Below, piece after piece: positions 26,850 through 37,400 of a stretch of DNA of 64,000 bases. The number at the start of each line of letters is the position of its first letter. Position 1 is the first letter of the stretch. Both the position numbers and the translations under genes were made by a program. Below the pieces are notes generated by a model. The model searched no databases and was not told the DNA's origin. It was given only the letters and a program-made list of their open reading frames with translations. Source of the DNA: Cytophagaceae bacterium (GTDB taxonomy: Bacteria > Bacteroidota > Bacteroidia > Cytophagales > Spirosomataceae); assembly GCA_027491315.1 (NCBI GenBank), contig JAIXWL010000004.1, positions 124,001 through 188,000 of the forward strand. Direction: 5' to 3'.

Positions 26850-28094
26850 ATGATTTCATTTCAAGAATTTACCTTAGACAATGGCTTACGAGTTATCGTA
26901 CATGAAGACCCCAGCACAACCCTAGCTGTGATGGATGTGATTTACGATGTGGGCTCCCGAGATGAAGATCCCAGCCGGACAGGTTTTGCTCATTTGTTTG
27001 AGCATTTGATGTTTGGAGGTTCGGAAAATATACCAAATTACGATAGTCCTTTGCAGCGAGTTGGAGGCGAGAATAATGCTTTTACTACGCCAGATTTGAC
27101 TAACTATTACATCAGTTTGCCATATCAAAACTTGGAAACAGCCTTTTGGTTGGAGTCTGATCGTATGAAGCAGCTGGCCTTTAACCCTAATTCTTTAGAG
27201 GTTCAAAGAAAAGTTGTGATTGAAGAGTTTAAGCAACGCTATTTGAATCAACCTTATGGTGATTTATGGTTAAAGTTTAGGCCATTAATTTACCAAAAGC
27301 ACCCCTATCGCTGGGCCACCATTGGGGCAGATATTCAGCATATTGAAGAGGCTAGTTTAGAAGATGTTAAGGCTTTCTTTTATAAACATTATGTACCAGC
27401 TAATGCAGTATTAGTGGTGGCAGGGAAAGTTCAGTTGGAAGAGGTTAAAAATTTAGCAGAAAAGTGGTTTGGTCCTATTCCGGGTGGAGTGAAGCCTTTA
27501 CGCCAACTGGTTCAAGAGGATCCTCAATTAGAAAATCGCCACATGGAAATTACAGCCCAAGTTCCTTCTGATCGAATCTACAAGGCTTATCCCATGGTAG
27601 GGCGTTATCAGCCAGGTTTTCATGCCATAGATATGTTGGCAGATTTGATGGGTAGAGGGGAGTCATCCTATTTGTATGAGCATTTGGTTCAAAATAATCG
27701 CATTTTTGATTCAATTAATGCTTACCAAATGGGGTCTATTGACCCCGGAATTATGATTATTCAGGGTCAAGTAAGTGATGGAGTAGCTATAGAAGAAGCT
27801 GATCAAGTCTTGGAAAAGGTAATTCAAGGATTTGTTCAGTCCGGAATAGTGGAGCAGGCTTTGCAAAAAGTGAAAAATCAAGCGGAGGCGAGTTTAGTGT
27901 TTATGGAGGTGGAGGTTTTAAACCGAGCCATGAATTTAGCCATGGCTGCCAATGCCGGAGATCCCAACTGGGTAAATACGGAAGCTGAAAAAATTCAAGC
28001 CGTTTCTTTAGCTGAAGTGCAATCTTGGGCAAAACGCTTGTTTATTGACGGGAAATCGAATACCTTATGGTATAAGAAAGAAAAGAATTCATAA
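26850..28094 (+). CDS. M16-family zinc metallopeptidase
   Basis: This 414-residue peptidase carries the inverted zinc motif HLFEH (H48, E51, H52) and the downstream acidic stretch VVIEEFKQRY that gives the third ligand. It comprises one N-terminal M16 domain and one inactive C-terminal domain. It lacks a signal peptide, so it is likely cytoplasmic, like the short processing-peptidase-type members. Its TAA stop overlaps the ispF ATG by one base. Confidence 0.88.
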   Translation: MISFQEFTLDNGLRVIVHEDPSTTLAVMDVIYDVGSRDEDPSRTGFAHLFEHLMFGGSENIPNYDSPLQRVGGENNAFTTPDLTNYYISLPYQNLETAFWLESDRMKQLAFNPNSLEVQRKVVIEEFKQRYLNQPYGDLWLKFRPLIYQKHPYRWATIGADIQHIEEASLEDVKAFFYKHYVPANAVLVVAGKVQLEEVKNLAEKWFGPIPGGVKPLRQLVQEDPQLENRHMEITAQVPSDRIYKAYPMVGRYQPGFHAIDMLADLMGRGESSYLYEHLVQNNRIFDSINAYQMGSIDPGIMIIQGQVSDGVAIEEADQVLEKVIQGFVQSGIVEQALQKVKNQAEASLVFMEVEVLNRAMNLAMAANAGDPNWVNTEAEKIQAVSLAEVQSWAKRLFIDGKSNTLWYKKEKNS

Positions 28095-28573
28095 TGAAGA
28101 TACGTGTAGGACAAGGTTATGATGTACACCGCTGGGTCGAAGGTAGACCTTGTATTTTAGGAGGTATTGAAATTGAATCTACAAAAGGGCCCTTGGGTCA
28201 TTCAGACGCCGACTTAGTTTGTCATGTGATTTGTGATGCTCTTTTAGGGGCAGCTAATCTACGAAATATTGGTTTCCATTTTTCAGATAAAGATCCACAA
28301 TGGAAAGGGGTTTCCTCCATTGCCTTGTTAACCCGTGTGCTTGAAATGATTCGTGAAAAAGGTTGGGAAGTAGGCAATGTAGATGTGACCATCATTTTAG
28401 ATCAGCCCAAGTTAAATCCCCATATACCTGCTATGCAAGCTAATTTAGCTCAAGTAATGGCAGTGGAATTGGACCAGATAACCTTGAAAGCAACCACCTC
28501 TGAAGGAATGGGTTTTGTTGGAAGAGGAGAGGGAATATCGGCCATGGCAGTGGCTCTAATTACTGCTGAGTAA
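28094..28573 (+). CDS. ispF: 2-C-methyl-D-erythritol 2,4-cyclodiphosphate synthase
   Basis: This 159-residue enzyme forms the cyclic diphosphate in the non-mevalonate isoprenoid pathway. The metal ligands are in GYDVHR near residue 8 and in LGHSDADLVCH near 36, and the C-terminal TSEGMGFVGRGEGISA is the family signature. Length is normal for the trimeric enzyme. It is coupled to the M16 gene by a one-base overlap and lies three bases before the Rel/SpoT gene. Confidence 0.95.
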   Translation: MKIRVGQGYDVHRWVEGRPCILGGIEIESTKGPLGHSDADLVCHVICDALLGAANLRNIGFHFSDKDPQWKGVSSIALLTRVLEMIREKGWEVGNVDVTIILDQPKLNPHIPAMQANLAQVMAVELDQITLKATTSEGMGFVGRGEGISAMAVALITAE

Positions 28574-28576
28574 GCT

Positions 28577-30826
28577 ATGCCTATCAATTTAGAAAAAGAA
28601 AGATTAGAGATTTTAAAAAGGTATCGCAAATTACTGCGAACAGCCAAGCCTTTTTTAAAGGATGATGATGCCAAACAAATTAAAAAGGCCTTTTTAATTT
28701 CGGCGGAGGCACATAAGGAAATGCGGAGAAAATCCGGAGAACCTTATATTTATCACCCTTTGGCTGTAGCTCAAATTTGTGTGGAAGAGATTGGATTGGG
28801 AACCACATCCATCATCTCTGCTTTGTTGCATGACGTAGTTGAAGATACCGATACAACCTTGGCCGATATTGAGAAGGATTTTGGGCCGAAAATCGCCTCC
28901 ATCATTGATGGCTTGACCAAGATCTCAGGGACTTTTGAGTATGGGACTTCCCAACAAGCGGAAAATTTCCGCAAGATGTTATTGACCTTATCTGACGATA
29001 TTCGAGTGATCTTGATTAAGTTGGCGGATCGTTTACACAACATGCGGACTCTTTCCAGCATGGCCAAGGAGAAGCAATTAAAGATAGCTTCTGAAACCAT
29101 TTATTTATATGCTCCTTTGGCCCACCGTTTAGGTTTAAATGCTATTAAGACAGAATTGGAGGATTTAGGTTTGAAATATACCGAACCCGAAGCGTTTAAG
29201 GAGATTGCCAATAAATTGACAGAAAACAAACGGAACCGGGAAAGTTTTGTCGATCATTTCATCCGTCCTATTAAAAAATCACTGGATGAATTGCATTTGA
29301 ATTATACCATCAAAGGAAGGCCTAAATCCATTTATTCGATTTACAATAAGATCAAAAGCAGTAATACTCCTTTTGATAAAATCTATGATTTATTTGCCGT
29401 AAGGGTGGTGATTGACGTACCCTTGGAGAGAGAAAAAGCAGACTGCTGGGAAGTCTATTCCATTGTAACGGATCATTATCGTCCCAATCCTAGTCGATTG
29501 AAAGACTGGGTATCAACCCCAAAATCCAATGGATATGAGTCCTTACATACCACGGTGATGAGTTTGCCTTATGGCAACGATAAGGAGGGCCGTTGGGTGG
29601 AAGTACAGATTCGTACCAAAAGGATGGATGAGATAGCCGAGAAAGGGGTTGCTGCACACTTTAAATATAAAGGAACAGATACGCGCACCAGTCAAGCTTT
29701 TGAATCCTGGTTAAGTCAAGTTCGAGAGGCTTTAGAAACTAATGACAAGAGCCAGTCGGCCGTGGAACTAGTAGATGACATCAAAAACTCCTTGTATCAT
29801 GAGGAAGTTTTTGTGTTTACACCGAAAGGAAAATTAGTGGTTTTGCAAGTGGGTTCTACTGCCTTGGATTTTGCTTTTGAAATTCACTCGGAGGTGGGGG
29901 CCAAATGTATTGGGGCTAAAGTAGGAGGAAAATTGGTGCCCTTGTCGCATAAACTGAGCAATGGAGACCAAATTGAAATATTAACTTCTTCCAAGCAAAA
30001 ACCTTCTGAAGATTGGCTGCGCATTGTGACTACCACGAAGGCAAAAGCCCGGATTAAGGATTTCATCAAGGAGGAGAATAAGTCGCACGTTATTAAAGGA
30101 CGTGATTTAATTGAGCATCGATTGAAGATTCTGGGATATCCTAGTTTGACTTTGGAAATCACCAATCAGCTACGAGCATATTACAATGCCAAAGATGCCA
30201 ATGACCTTTTTTATCGATTTGGGAAAGGCTACATCGCTATTGAGCAATTAAAACATTGGAAGTCCGACAAGGAAATGCACGAGCGGAAGCAAGCAGAGAA
30301 GGCTATCCAGGTGCCCATTGTTGATAATAAGAGCTTCACCAAGGAGATGAAACGCGTGCAGCATGATCGTAAAGATGCTGATATTTTGTTGATTGGTGAA
30401 GATATGGATAAGGTGGATTATACCTTAGCCAAATGCTGTAATCCTATCTCCGGAGATGATGTATTCGGTTTTGTGACCATCAATGAGGGGATTAAAATTC
30501 ACCGTACCAATTGCCCTAATTCTCCCGAATTGCTATCAAGACATGGTGATCGAGTGATTAAAGCACAGTGGGCCAGTCAAATAGCCATGTCATTTGTGGT
30601 GGACTTGGTGATTCGTGGAATTGATCGGGTGGGATTGGTGAATGATGTGACTCGGGTGATATCCGATGAACTAAAAGTGAATATTACAGCCCTCAATATT
30701 GGAGTCAAAGATGGGCTTTTTGAGGGGCGAATTTCCTTAATGATTCAAGATACTGACCACTTAGTTGCCCTCGTAGGAGAATTAGAACGAGTGGCAGGAG
30801 TAATTGAGGTAGCCAGGGAAGAATAA
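28577..30826 (+). CDS. Bifunctional (p)ppGpp synthetase/hydrolase
   Basis: This 749-residue long RSH protein sets the stringent response. Domains in order are: HD hydrolase (H85-D86 in SALLHDVVEDT; DRLHNMRTL near 150), synthetase (KGRPKSIYSIYNKIK, then SNGYESLHTTV and EVQIRTKRMDEIAE, near 245-370), a TGS domain (VFVFTPKGKLVVL, about 405-465), a helical and zinc-finger-like middle (AKCCNP near 620), and a C-terminal ACT domain. Both catalytic centres look intact. It follows ispF by three bases. Confidence 0.94.
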   Translation: MPINLEKERLEILKRYRKLLRTAKPFLKDDDAKQIKKAFLISAEAHKEMRRKSGEPYIYHPLAVAQICVEEIGLGTTSIISALLHDVVEDTDTTLADIEKDFGPKIASIIDGLTKISGTFEYGTSQQAENFRKMLLTLSDDIRVILIKLADRLHNMRTLSSMAKEKQLKIASETIYLYAPLAHRLGLNAIKTELEDLGLKYTEPEAFKEIANKLTENKRNRESFVDHFIRPIKKSLDELHLNYTIKGRPKSIYSIYNKIKSSNTPFDKIYDLFAVRVVIDVPLEREKADCWEVYSIVTDHYRPNPSRLKDWVSTPKSNGYESLHTTVMSLPYGNDKEGRWVEVQIRTKRMDEIAEKGVAAHFKYKGTDTRTSQAFESWLSQVREALETNDKSQSAVELVDDIKNSLYHEEVFVFTPKGKLVVLQVGSTALDFAFEIHSEVGAKCIGAKVGGKLVPLSHKLSNGDQIEILTSSKQKPSEDWLRIVTTTKAKARIKDFIKEENKSHVIKGRDLIEHRLKILGYPSLTLEITNQLRAYYNAKDANDLFYRFGKGYIAIEQLKHWKSDKEMHERKQAEKAIQVPIVDNKSFTKEMKRVQHDRKDADILLIGEDMDKVDYTLAKCCNPISGDDVFGFVTINEGIKIHRTNCPNSPELLSRHGDRVIKAQWASQIAMSFVVDLVIRGIDRVGLVNDVTRVISDELKVNITALNIGVKDGLFEGRISLMIQDTDHLVALVGELERVAGVIEVAREE

Positions 30827-30875
30827 TAGCTTTTTTCAGTTTTTATAGCTTATTTTACGTCGTTTTTTTCGCTAA

Positions 30876-31361
30876 ATGTCCACAGAAATAGATAAGTTCG
30901 ATTCGGTTAAGAAAATTTTCACAGCCTACTTGGAAAACAAGGGTCTGCGCAAGACACCCGAGCGATTTGCCATCCTGGAGGAGATTTATTTACGTGACGA
31001 CCATTTCGATGTGGAGGAGTTATACATCTCCATGAAAAATAAGAAATACCAAGTTTCTCGGGCCACGGTGTATAATACCTTGGACGTCTTGGTAGAATGT
31101 GATTTGGTGGTAAAACACCAATTTGGACGTAATCAAGCTCAGTTTGAGAAGTCTTATGGACGCAGGCAGCATGATCATTTAATTTGTACAGATTGTCATA
31201 AGGTGACGGAGTTTTGTGATCCTCGAGTTCAAACCATCCAGAGTTTAGTAGGAGAGATGTTGCACTTTAATGTAATGCACCATTCCTTGATATTCTACGG
31301 ATCATGTACCAACAAGAATTGTGAACACCGCGCTAATTTCCAAGCGAGGTCTCAAGAATAG
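30876..31361 (+). CDS. Fur-family metal-responsive regulator
   Basis: This 161-residue protein has a winged-helix half, with YQVSRATVYNTLDVL as the recognition region, and a dimerisation half. Metal sites are visible: H99-H101 with the preceding region, C104/C107 in CTDC, and C144/C149 in CTNKNC as the structural zinc pair. It could be Fur, PerR or Zur; the subtype cannot be settled by eye. It lies between the Rel/SpoT and purA genes, with 49 and 21 bases of spacing. Confidence 0.9.
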   Translation: MSTEIDKFDSVKKIFTAYLENKGLRKTPERFAILEEIYLRDDHFDVEELYISMKNKKYQVSRATVYNTLDVLVECDLVVKHQFGRNQAQFEKSYGRRQHDHLICTDCHKVTEFCDPRVQTIQSLVGEMLHFNVMHHSLIFYGSCTNKNCEHRANFQARSQE

Positions 31362-31382
31362 AAGATTTTAAAAATAGTTTTT

Positions 31383-32663
31383 ATGGCAGTTGATGTATTA
31401 TTAGGCTTACAGTGGGGTGATGAAGGGAAAGGGAAAATTGTAGATGTTTTAGCACCTCGTTACCAGGTTGTGGCGAGATTTCAAGGAGGACCCAATGCGG
31501 GCCATACCTTGGAGTTTGATGGTTTTAAGCATGTGTTGCATCAGATTCCATCGGGTATTTTCCGTCAGGAAGTACAGAATATTATCGGAAATGGCGTGGT
31601 TTTAGATCCCATCATTTTTAAGAAGGAAATCGAAGGATTAGCGCATTTTAACCTTGATTTGAAGAAAAACCTGGAAATCTCCAAGAAAGCGTCCATCATT
31701 TTGCCTACGCACCGTTTGTTGGATGCTGCTTATGAACTAGCTAAAGGAAAAGAAAAAATTGGTTCTACCCTAAAAGGAATTGGACCTACTTATACAGACA
31801 AAATTTCTCGTCAGGGATTGCGTGTAGGTGATATGATTTCGCCTAATTTCTCTGAGAAATACAAGGCCCTAGTGGATCGCCATAAAGCGATTTTGGATGT
31901 GTATAAATTTGAATATGATTTGGCGGAAGCTGAGGCGGCATTTTTTGAGGCCGTGGATTTCATGAAGCAATTTGCTTTAGTTGATTCCGAATATTCGGTT
32001 AACAACGCCATTAATTTAGGCAAGACCATTTTAGCGGAAGGAGCTCAAGGTTCATTATTGGACGTTGACTTTGGGTCTTACCCATTTGTTACTTCATCCA
32101 ATACCATTACGGCGGGAGCTTGTACCGGTTTAGGGGTAGCTCCTAAAAACATCGGAGAAGTGTTTGGTATTTTTAAGGCCTATGCTACACGTGTGGGATC
32201 AGGTCCATTCCCAACCGAATTAGAAGATGAAGTGGGAGAAGCGATGCGTCAAGAAGGTCGTGAATTTGGTTCTACGACCGGTCGTCCTCGTCGATGCGGT
32301 TGGATAGATTTACCAGCATTAAAATACGCCATGATGATTAATGGCGTTACGCAATTGATCATGATGAAGGCGGACGTCCTAAATATTTTTGAAGAAATTT
32401 TGGTTTGTACTGCCTATGAAATGCCAGATGGCACCGTGACAGATCAAATTCCATTTGAGATAACCGATATCAAGGTAAAACCTATTTATGAAACTCTTCC
32501 AGGGTGGCATTGCAGTTTAGAAGGAATGCGTGATTTTAATGAATTACCTGCTGAATTGACAAATTACATTGCTTTCTTAGAGAAACACTTGAACTTACCG
32601 ATCAACTTCATTTCTACAGGCCCAGATCGTGAGGCTTGTGTTTTAAGAGGATCATTGGCATAA
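31383..32663 (+). CDS. purA: Adenylosuccinate synthetase
   Basis: This 426-residue enzyme makes adenylosuccinate from IMP, aspartate and GTP. The N-terminal GLQWGDEGKGK (GTP/IMP site, residues 8-18), GGPNAGHT near 36, and the C-terminal STTGRPRRCGWID are classic. Length is normal. The next gene, the psi-like protein, starts seven bases after its stop. Confidence 0.96.
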   Translation: MAVDVLLGLQWGDEGKGKIVDVLAPRYQVVARFQGGPNAGHTLEFDGFKHVLHQIPSGIFRQEVQNIIGNGVVLDPIIFKKEIEGLAHFNLDLKKNLEISKKASIILPTHRLLDAAYELAKGKEKIGSTLKGIGPTYTDKISRQGLRVGDMISPNFSEKYKALVDRHKAILDVYKFEYDLAEAEAAFFEAVDFMKQFALVDSEYSVNNAINLGKTILAEGAQGSLLDVDFGSYPFVTSSNTITAGACTGLGVAPKNIGEVFGIFKAYATRVGSGPFPTELEDEVGEAMRQEGREFGSTTGRPRRCGWIDLPALKYAMMINGVTQLIMMKADVLNIFEEILVCTAYEMPDGTVTDQIPFEITDIKVKPIYETLPGWHCSLEGMRDFNELPAELTNYIAFLEKHLNLPINFISTGPDREACVLRGSLA

Positions 32664-32670
32664 AAAGAAC

Positions 32671-33318
32671 ATGGCTTCGGATCGAATTGATTTGGCAGAA
32701 TTGTATAAGTTCGATGAGATTTACTGGATTCCAGCAGATCGGCCTAGCATTCCATCCGAAGCTTCTGTTTTATCTGAGCCTGAGCCTCTAGCAAGTCAAG
32801 AAGTAGAGCTCCCGGTTGCCACCCTTGCTCCTCAGGTTGAAAAGGAGACTAATTCCACTCAAGATAAAGCCAGTATTCCATCTGGTCCAGGTCTTCAAGC
32901 AAGCTTTGTAGAAAAAATCGTTACTGAGCCGACAGCCCCTCATGAGGTTTCAACAACTTTGCCGACTGTCAATTGCCGTTTGGTCGTAGTAGGGAAAATC
33001 AATGCCACAGAAAAAGAGCGTTTGCAATTAGTTTTATCGGCTTCTCCGGTTTCCCTTCAAGCGAATGATTGGCAAATTCTAGAACCCATGGAAACCTTCA
33101 CATTGGACGAATTCGTGGATGGTACCCACGCTCAATGGTACGTGTTTTTAGGTGATCAAATCCCCGCTTGGAAGGAACAATTATCAGAAGGAAAAATCAT
33201 CAGTCGGGTGAACAAAAAGGTGTATCATTTCCCTCGACTAATATCCAGCTTAAAAGACTCCGAAAAACCATTGAAATTAGCATTTTGGAATGCTATGAAA
33301 GAAATTGTCAATGGTTAA
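32671..33318 (+). CDS. Putative DNA polymerase III psi (HolD)-like protein
   Basis: This 215-residue protein has no annotated family I can name with certainty. It has three parts: a conserved-looking N-terminal segment (residues 4-25, RIDLAELYKFDEIYWIPADRP), a Pro/Glu/Ser-rich linker (about 26-98), and a compact alpha/beta domain (100-213). The order and several motifs parallel E. coli HolD as I recall it: a tau-binding N-terminus ending in RRP, a strand RLV.V followed by a helix and an SP turn, and a C-terminal helix with a tryptophan (here LAFWNAMKEI). This is inference; sequence similarity is weak. It starts seven bases after purA, so it is likely co-transcribed. Confidence 0.5.
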   Translation: MASDRIDLAELYKFDEIYWIPADRPSIPSEASVLSEPEPLASQEVELPVATLAPQVEKETNSTQDKASIPSGPGLQASFVEKIVTEPTAPHEVSTTLPTVNCRLVVVGKINATEKERLQLVLSASPVSLQANDWQILEPMETFTLDEFVDGTHAQWYVFLGDQIPAWKEQLSEGKIISRVNKKVYHFPRLISSLKDSEKPLKLAFWNAMKEIVNG

Positions 33319-33382
33319 GCTTACATATTGGCATTTCTAGCCAGATTGAATATTTAGTCCAATAGATCATTAACCGTTTACA

Positions 33383-34381
33383 TTACATCGCCATTCTTGG
33401 CAGCGGACTTACATCTTGACCACAGAAAATACCTGCTTCTGCTTTAAAATGTCCCGCCATGGCAATCATACCAGCGTTATCAGTGCAATAGGAAAATGCT
33501 GGAATAAAGACATCCCAATGCTGTTGAGTCCCTAATGCTTGAATACCATTCCTAAGTCCGGAATTTGCAGCTACTCCACCAGCAATGGCAATTTGCTGAC
33601 AGTTTTTTTCCTTCATGGCTTTTTTGACCTTGCGCAGTAACATGTCGATCAATGTTTTTTGAACCGAAGCACAAATGTCCGCCTTATTTTCTTCAATGAA
33701 CTGTGGATTATTCTTTTGTTCTTTTTGTAAAAAATAGAGAATAGCCGTTTTAATACCTGAAAAAGAAAAATCTAGTCCCGGCATTTCCCCTAAAGGAAAT
33801 GAGAATCTATTGGGGTCTCCTTCCCTAGCTAATTTATCAATCATGGGGCCACCTGGATAGGGTAGACCTAGGAGCTTAGCTGTTTTATCAAAAGCTTCCC
33901 CCACGGCATCATCCTGGGTCTCACCAATGACTTCCATGTCCAAAGCACTTTTAACCCAAACCAGCTGCGTATGACCACCGCTCACGGTTAAGCAAAGGAA
34001 GGGAAATTGGGGTTTAGGCTCTTCAATAAAGTGGGCCAACACATGGGCTTCCATGTGGTTCACTTCGATCAATGGAATTTGTAAACTTAGTGCTAGGGCT
34101 TTAGCAAATGAGGTACCAATTAAGAGGGCGCCCAATAAACCAGGGCCACGCGTAAAGGCAATGGCATTCAGTTCATTTTTGTTTATATTTGCTTTTTGCA
34201 GAGCCTCCTGTACAACAGGTATGATGGATTTTTGATGAGCTCTGCTGGCTAATTCCGGAACTACTCCTCCCCATTGGGTATGGATTAGTTGAGTGGATAC
34301 AATGTTCGAACGAAGTTCTCCGTTTACCATAATGGCAGCGGATGTTTCGTCGCAGGAAGATTCAATGGCCAGTAGTTTCAT
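33383..34381 (-). CDS. tsaD: tRNA N6-threonylcarbamoyladenosine transferase subunit
   Basis: This 332-residue ASKHA-fold enzyme completes t6A modification at position 37 of ANN-decoding tRNAs. The metal-binding NHMEAH (H109, H113), the N-terminal AIESSCDETSAA, SGGHTQL and the C-terminal AIAGGVAANSGLR are present. Length is normal. It converges on the psi-like gene and is divergent from the TamB-like gene. Confidence 0.95.
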   Translation of the reverse strand: MKLLAIESSCDETSAAIMVNGELRSNIVSTQLIHTQWGGVVPELASRAHQKSIIPVVQEALQKANINKNELNAIAFTRGPGLLGALLIGTSFAKALALSLQIPLIEVNHMEAHVLAHFIEEPKPQFPFLCLTVSGGHTQLVWVKSALDMEVIGETQDDAVGEAFDKTAKLLGLPYPGGPMIDKLAREGDPNRFSFPLGEMPGLDFSFSGIKTAILYFLQKEQKNNPQFIEENKADICASVQKTLIDMLLRKVKKAMKEKNCQQIAIAGGVAANSGLRNGIQALGTQQHWDVFIPAFSYCTDNAGMIAMAGHFKAEAGIFCGQDVSPLPRMAM

Positions 34382-34398
34382 AGGGATTTAAAACTCTG

Positions 34399-34406
34399 CA
34401 AAAATA
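34399..34406 (-). promoter_or_regulatory. Candidate -7 box for tsaD
   Basis: Read on the minus strand this is TATTTTTG, ending 17 bases before the tsaD ATG, in the usual place for a Bacteroidota promoter with a short leader. A -33 TTG is not evident. Confidence 0.35.
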
Positions 34407-34450
34407 AGGCAAAATATGCCGTAATCGGTGGTTTTTCTGAAAAAGAAAAT

Positions 34451-37400
34451 ATGATTAAAGCAACCAAAATCTTCGCTAAATCCATTCTTTACGGTTTGGT
34501 GGGGATTTTTTTGTTGTTTTTTTTGCTAGTCTTATTACTGCGTGTCCCTGCGAATCAAACGCTATTAGCCCAATATTTTGCTCCCAAAATAGAGAAGGCA
34601 ATCGGCTATCCACTCACAGTTCGAGCCATTCAACTCAAGTTTTTTGATGAAATAAGTTTTTGGGGTTTGCGTGTCAAAGACCCTTGGGGCAAAGAAATGA
34701 TCCATATTGAGCGATTGGATATCAATTTTAATCTTTCTGATATACTCTTCCAAGGAAGTAATCCACATTTGGATTATGCCCGTTTGTATCAACCCAAAGT
34801 ACACCTGATTTTCGAAAAAAAATCCGGAAAAATGAATTTGGATGAATTTATTGTACGGATTGACCATTGGTTAAATCCAGGTCCTAGCGTAGCTGGTCCT
34901 AGCTCCAAATTTGAAATTTTAGATGCCGAGGTGGTGGATGGCTCATTTATGTTGGATGATCAACAAATTAAAAGTGAAGCTACTTCCCGACATTTTGATC
35001 TAAATCACCTCATTTTTACCCACATCAATGCCAAGGTAAAGGACTTTTTTGTACAAGGAGATACCCTAGGTTTACAAACCATAGGTCTGAAGGCTTTGGA
35101 TCCTATTAGTGGTCTGAATATTAAGTCATTGGATACCAAATTCATGTATGCTGATAAGCAAATGCGCTTTGATCAATTGAATTTATTTTTCAATGATTCT
35201 CAAATAAAAAATCAGATTGTTTTTGACTATTCGAGTACCCAGGACTTTAAGTCATGGAACAAGAAAGTCAGAATGAAAGCCTATTTTGATAATAGTCAAA
35301 TTCGCGGCGAAGACTTAGGTCGATTTGTCTCTGATATGTACCAATACAAAGGCATGTATAAATTGAAAGGCAATTTAGATGGCCCTGTTGCCCGTTTAAA
35401 TTTGAAGAATTTTGAAATGGCCTTCGGTAGTAAAAGTGTACTCCGGGGCGATTTTAGTTTCCAGGGATTGCCAGAAATTGATAAAACGGTGATGAATTTT
35501 GACATGGTGAATTCCCTTTTTCACCCGCAAGACCTACAAGTCTTTTTGTCCAAATCTGCCGTGGAAAAAATGAATATTTTGGGGCCTGTTTCCTTTGGAG
35601 GGAAGTTTTCAGGAACAAATAAGGATTTCTCCACCTCGGGTAAATTAAATACAGGTTTAGGCTATATGGAAGGAGATGTCATGATGAATTTAAGTGATTC
35701 CATGGCTTTTTCTAAGTACCAAGGGAAGTTAAAATTGAAGAAATTTAAACTGGGTAAATTGTTCAGTTTGGAAGAATATTTGGGAACGATTGATTTAGAA
35801 GCACAGGTAAAAGGTTCTGGATTTTCTAGTAATTCGGCTAAAGTAGATTTTGATGGGCAAGTTTCGGAAATCAATATTAAACGCTATGCTTACCGAAGAG
35901 TAAGTTTAAAAGGGAATTTACAAAGGCAATTATTCAAGGGATTGGTATCTGTTAAGGACAGTAATTTATTGGCCCAAATGACAGGTGAAATTAATTTGCG
36001 TCAGGAAAAACCGGTCTATAATTTGGAAGGTCGTATTGACCATGTGGATTTAGGAAGGTTGCGAATCACAGATACGCCCATGCAGTTGGTGAGTGATTTT
36101 CAGGTAAATATTGCCATGAATGATTTGGATGATTTGGAAGGTAGGGCCACATTCTCCGAAGCGATTTTAGGAACACCTAAGAAGTTGGATTTACCCATTC
36201 ACCTACTGACTTTTAGTTCTGATTTGAAAGGGCCTAAAAGACATTATCGTTTGAATTCAGACCTGATTTCAGTGGAGGCTGAAGGGGATTTTGTTCCTTC
36301 TCAATTGCAAAAAGATTTGAGCCAGTTGTGGGAGGAATACACCTTGTATTTCACTAAAAACGAGGCGGAAAGAGCTGCTTATTATGCCGCCAAATCCCAT
36401 GAAACGAATCGGAAATATGTGTCCGACTTTACGGTAATTTGCCATGATGCTAAACCCATTTTGACCCGATGGTTTCCTACCATAGACCTAGCTAAAAATA
36501 CAGTTTTCTCAGGAAGCGTCAATAAAGGACGATCTGTTTCCTTGAGTTTAGAATCTTATCCTGACACCTTGGTATTGGGTGGATATAAGTTTTATCAATC
36601 CATTTTTTCCTTCCAAAGTTCGAAGTTCTTAGGAGGCCCAGAGGTTTCTAGTAGCTTGGTATTCCAGTCGAGAAGGCAGCATCTGAACTTCCTAACCCCT
36701 ACGGAAAACTTAAAATTGGATGGTCTTTGGGATCAAGATCGAATCAATTTCGAATTGGATTTTAAGCAACAAGGTGACGAGAATTTAGCACATTTAGGTG
36801 GTGTTTGGCGCTTTGAAAAGGATGGTTTATCGCTCCGTTTTAAAGATACGTACCTTAGGATTTTAGGGCAGGATTGGGCCGTAGATCCAGAAAATAAAAT
36901 ATCCATTCAAGGTAAGGAATTGCATGCTGAACACTTTTTGATTTCGAATCAAAAGCAATCAATTGCCTTGCAAGGAAGCTTGTCCATGGACTCCACAGAA
37001 ACATTAAGGCTTCGAGCCAATAAGTTTCAACTGGGGACATTGGCACCCCTATTTTCACTGAAAGTACAAGGTGAATTGAATGCCGAAATTAATATCCAAG
37101 ATTGGTACCAACACACGCGTTTAGATACCTGGTTGTTGGTAGATTCTTTGCATTTGAATAAGTTTTACATTGGAAATTTGCAAGGTGTAGGAACCTATAA
37201 TGCCGACTTGAAAACCATGGATTTAAATTATCATTTAAATCGTTTGGGGGAGTCTGTTGTGGAGGTTAATGGTACTTATAAGCCTTTTGAAACTAGGAAC
37301 AAACTAGATATTTCTGCCGAGTTAAATAAGACAAATTTGAGTATTCTGGAACCCTTTACCCAAGGGGTATTTTCTGGTTTGGCTGGGGACGCCTCAGGTA

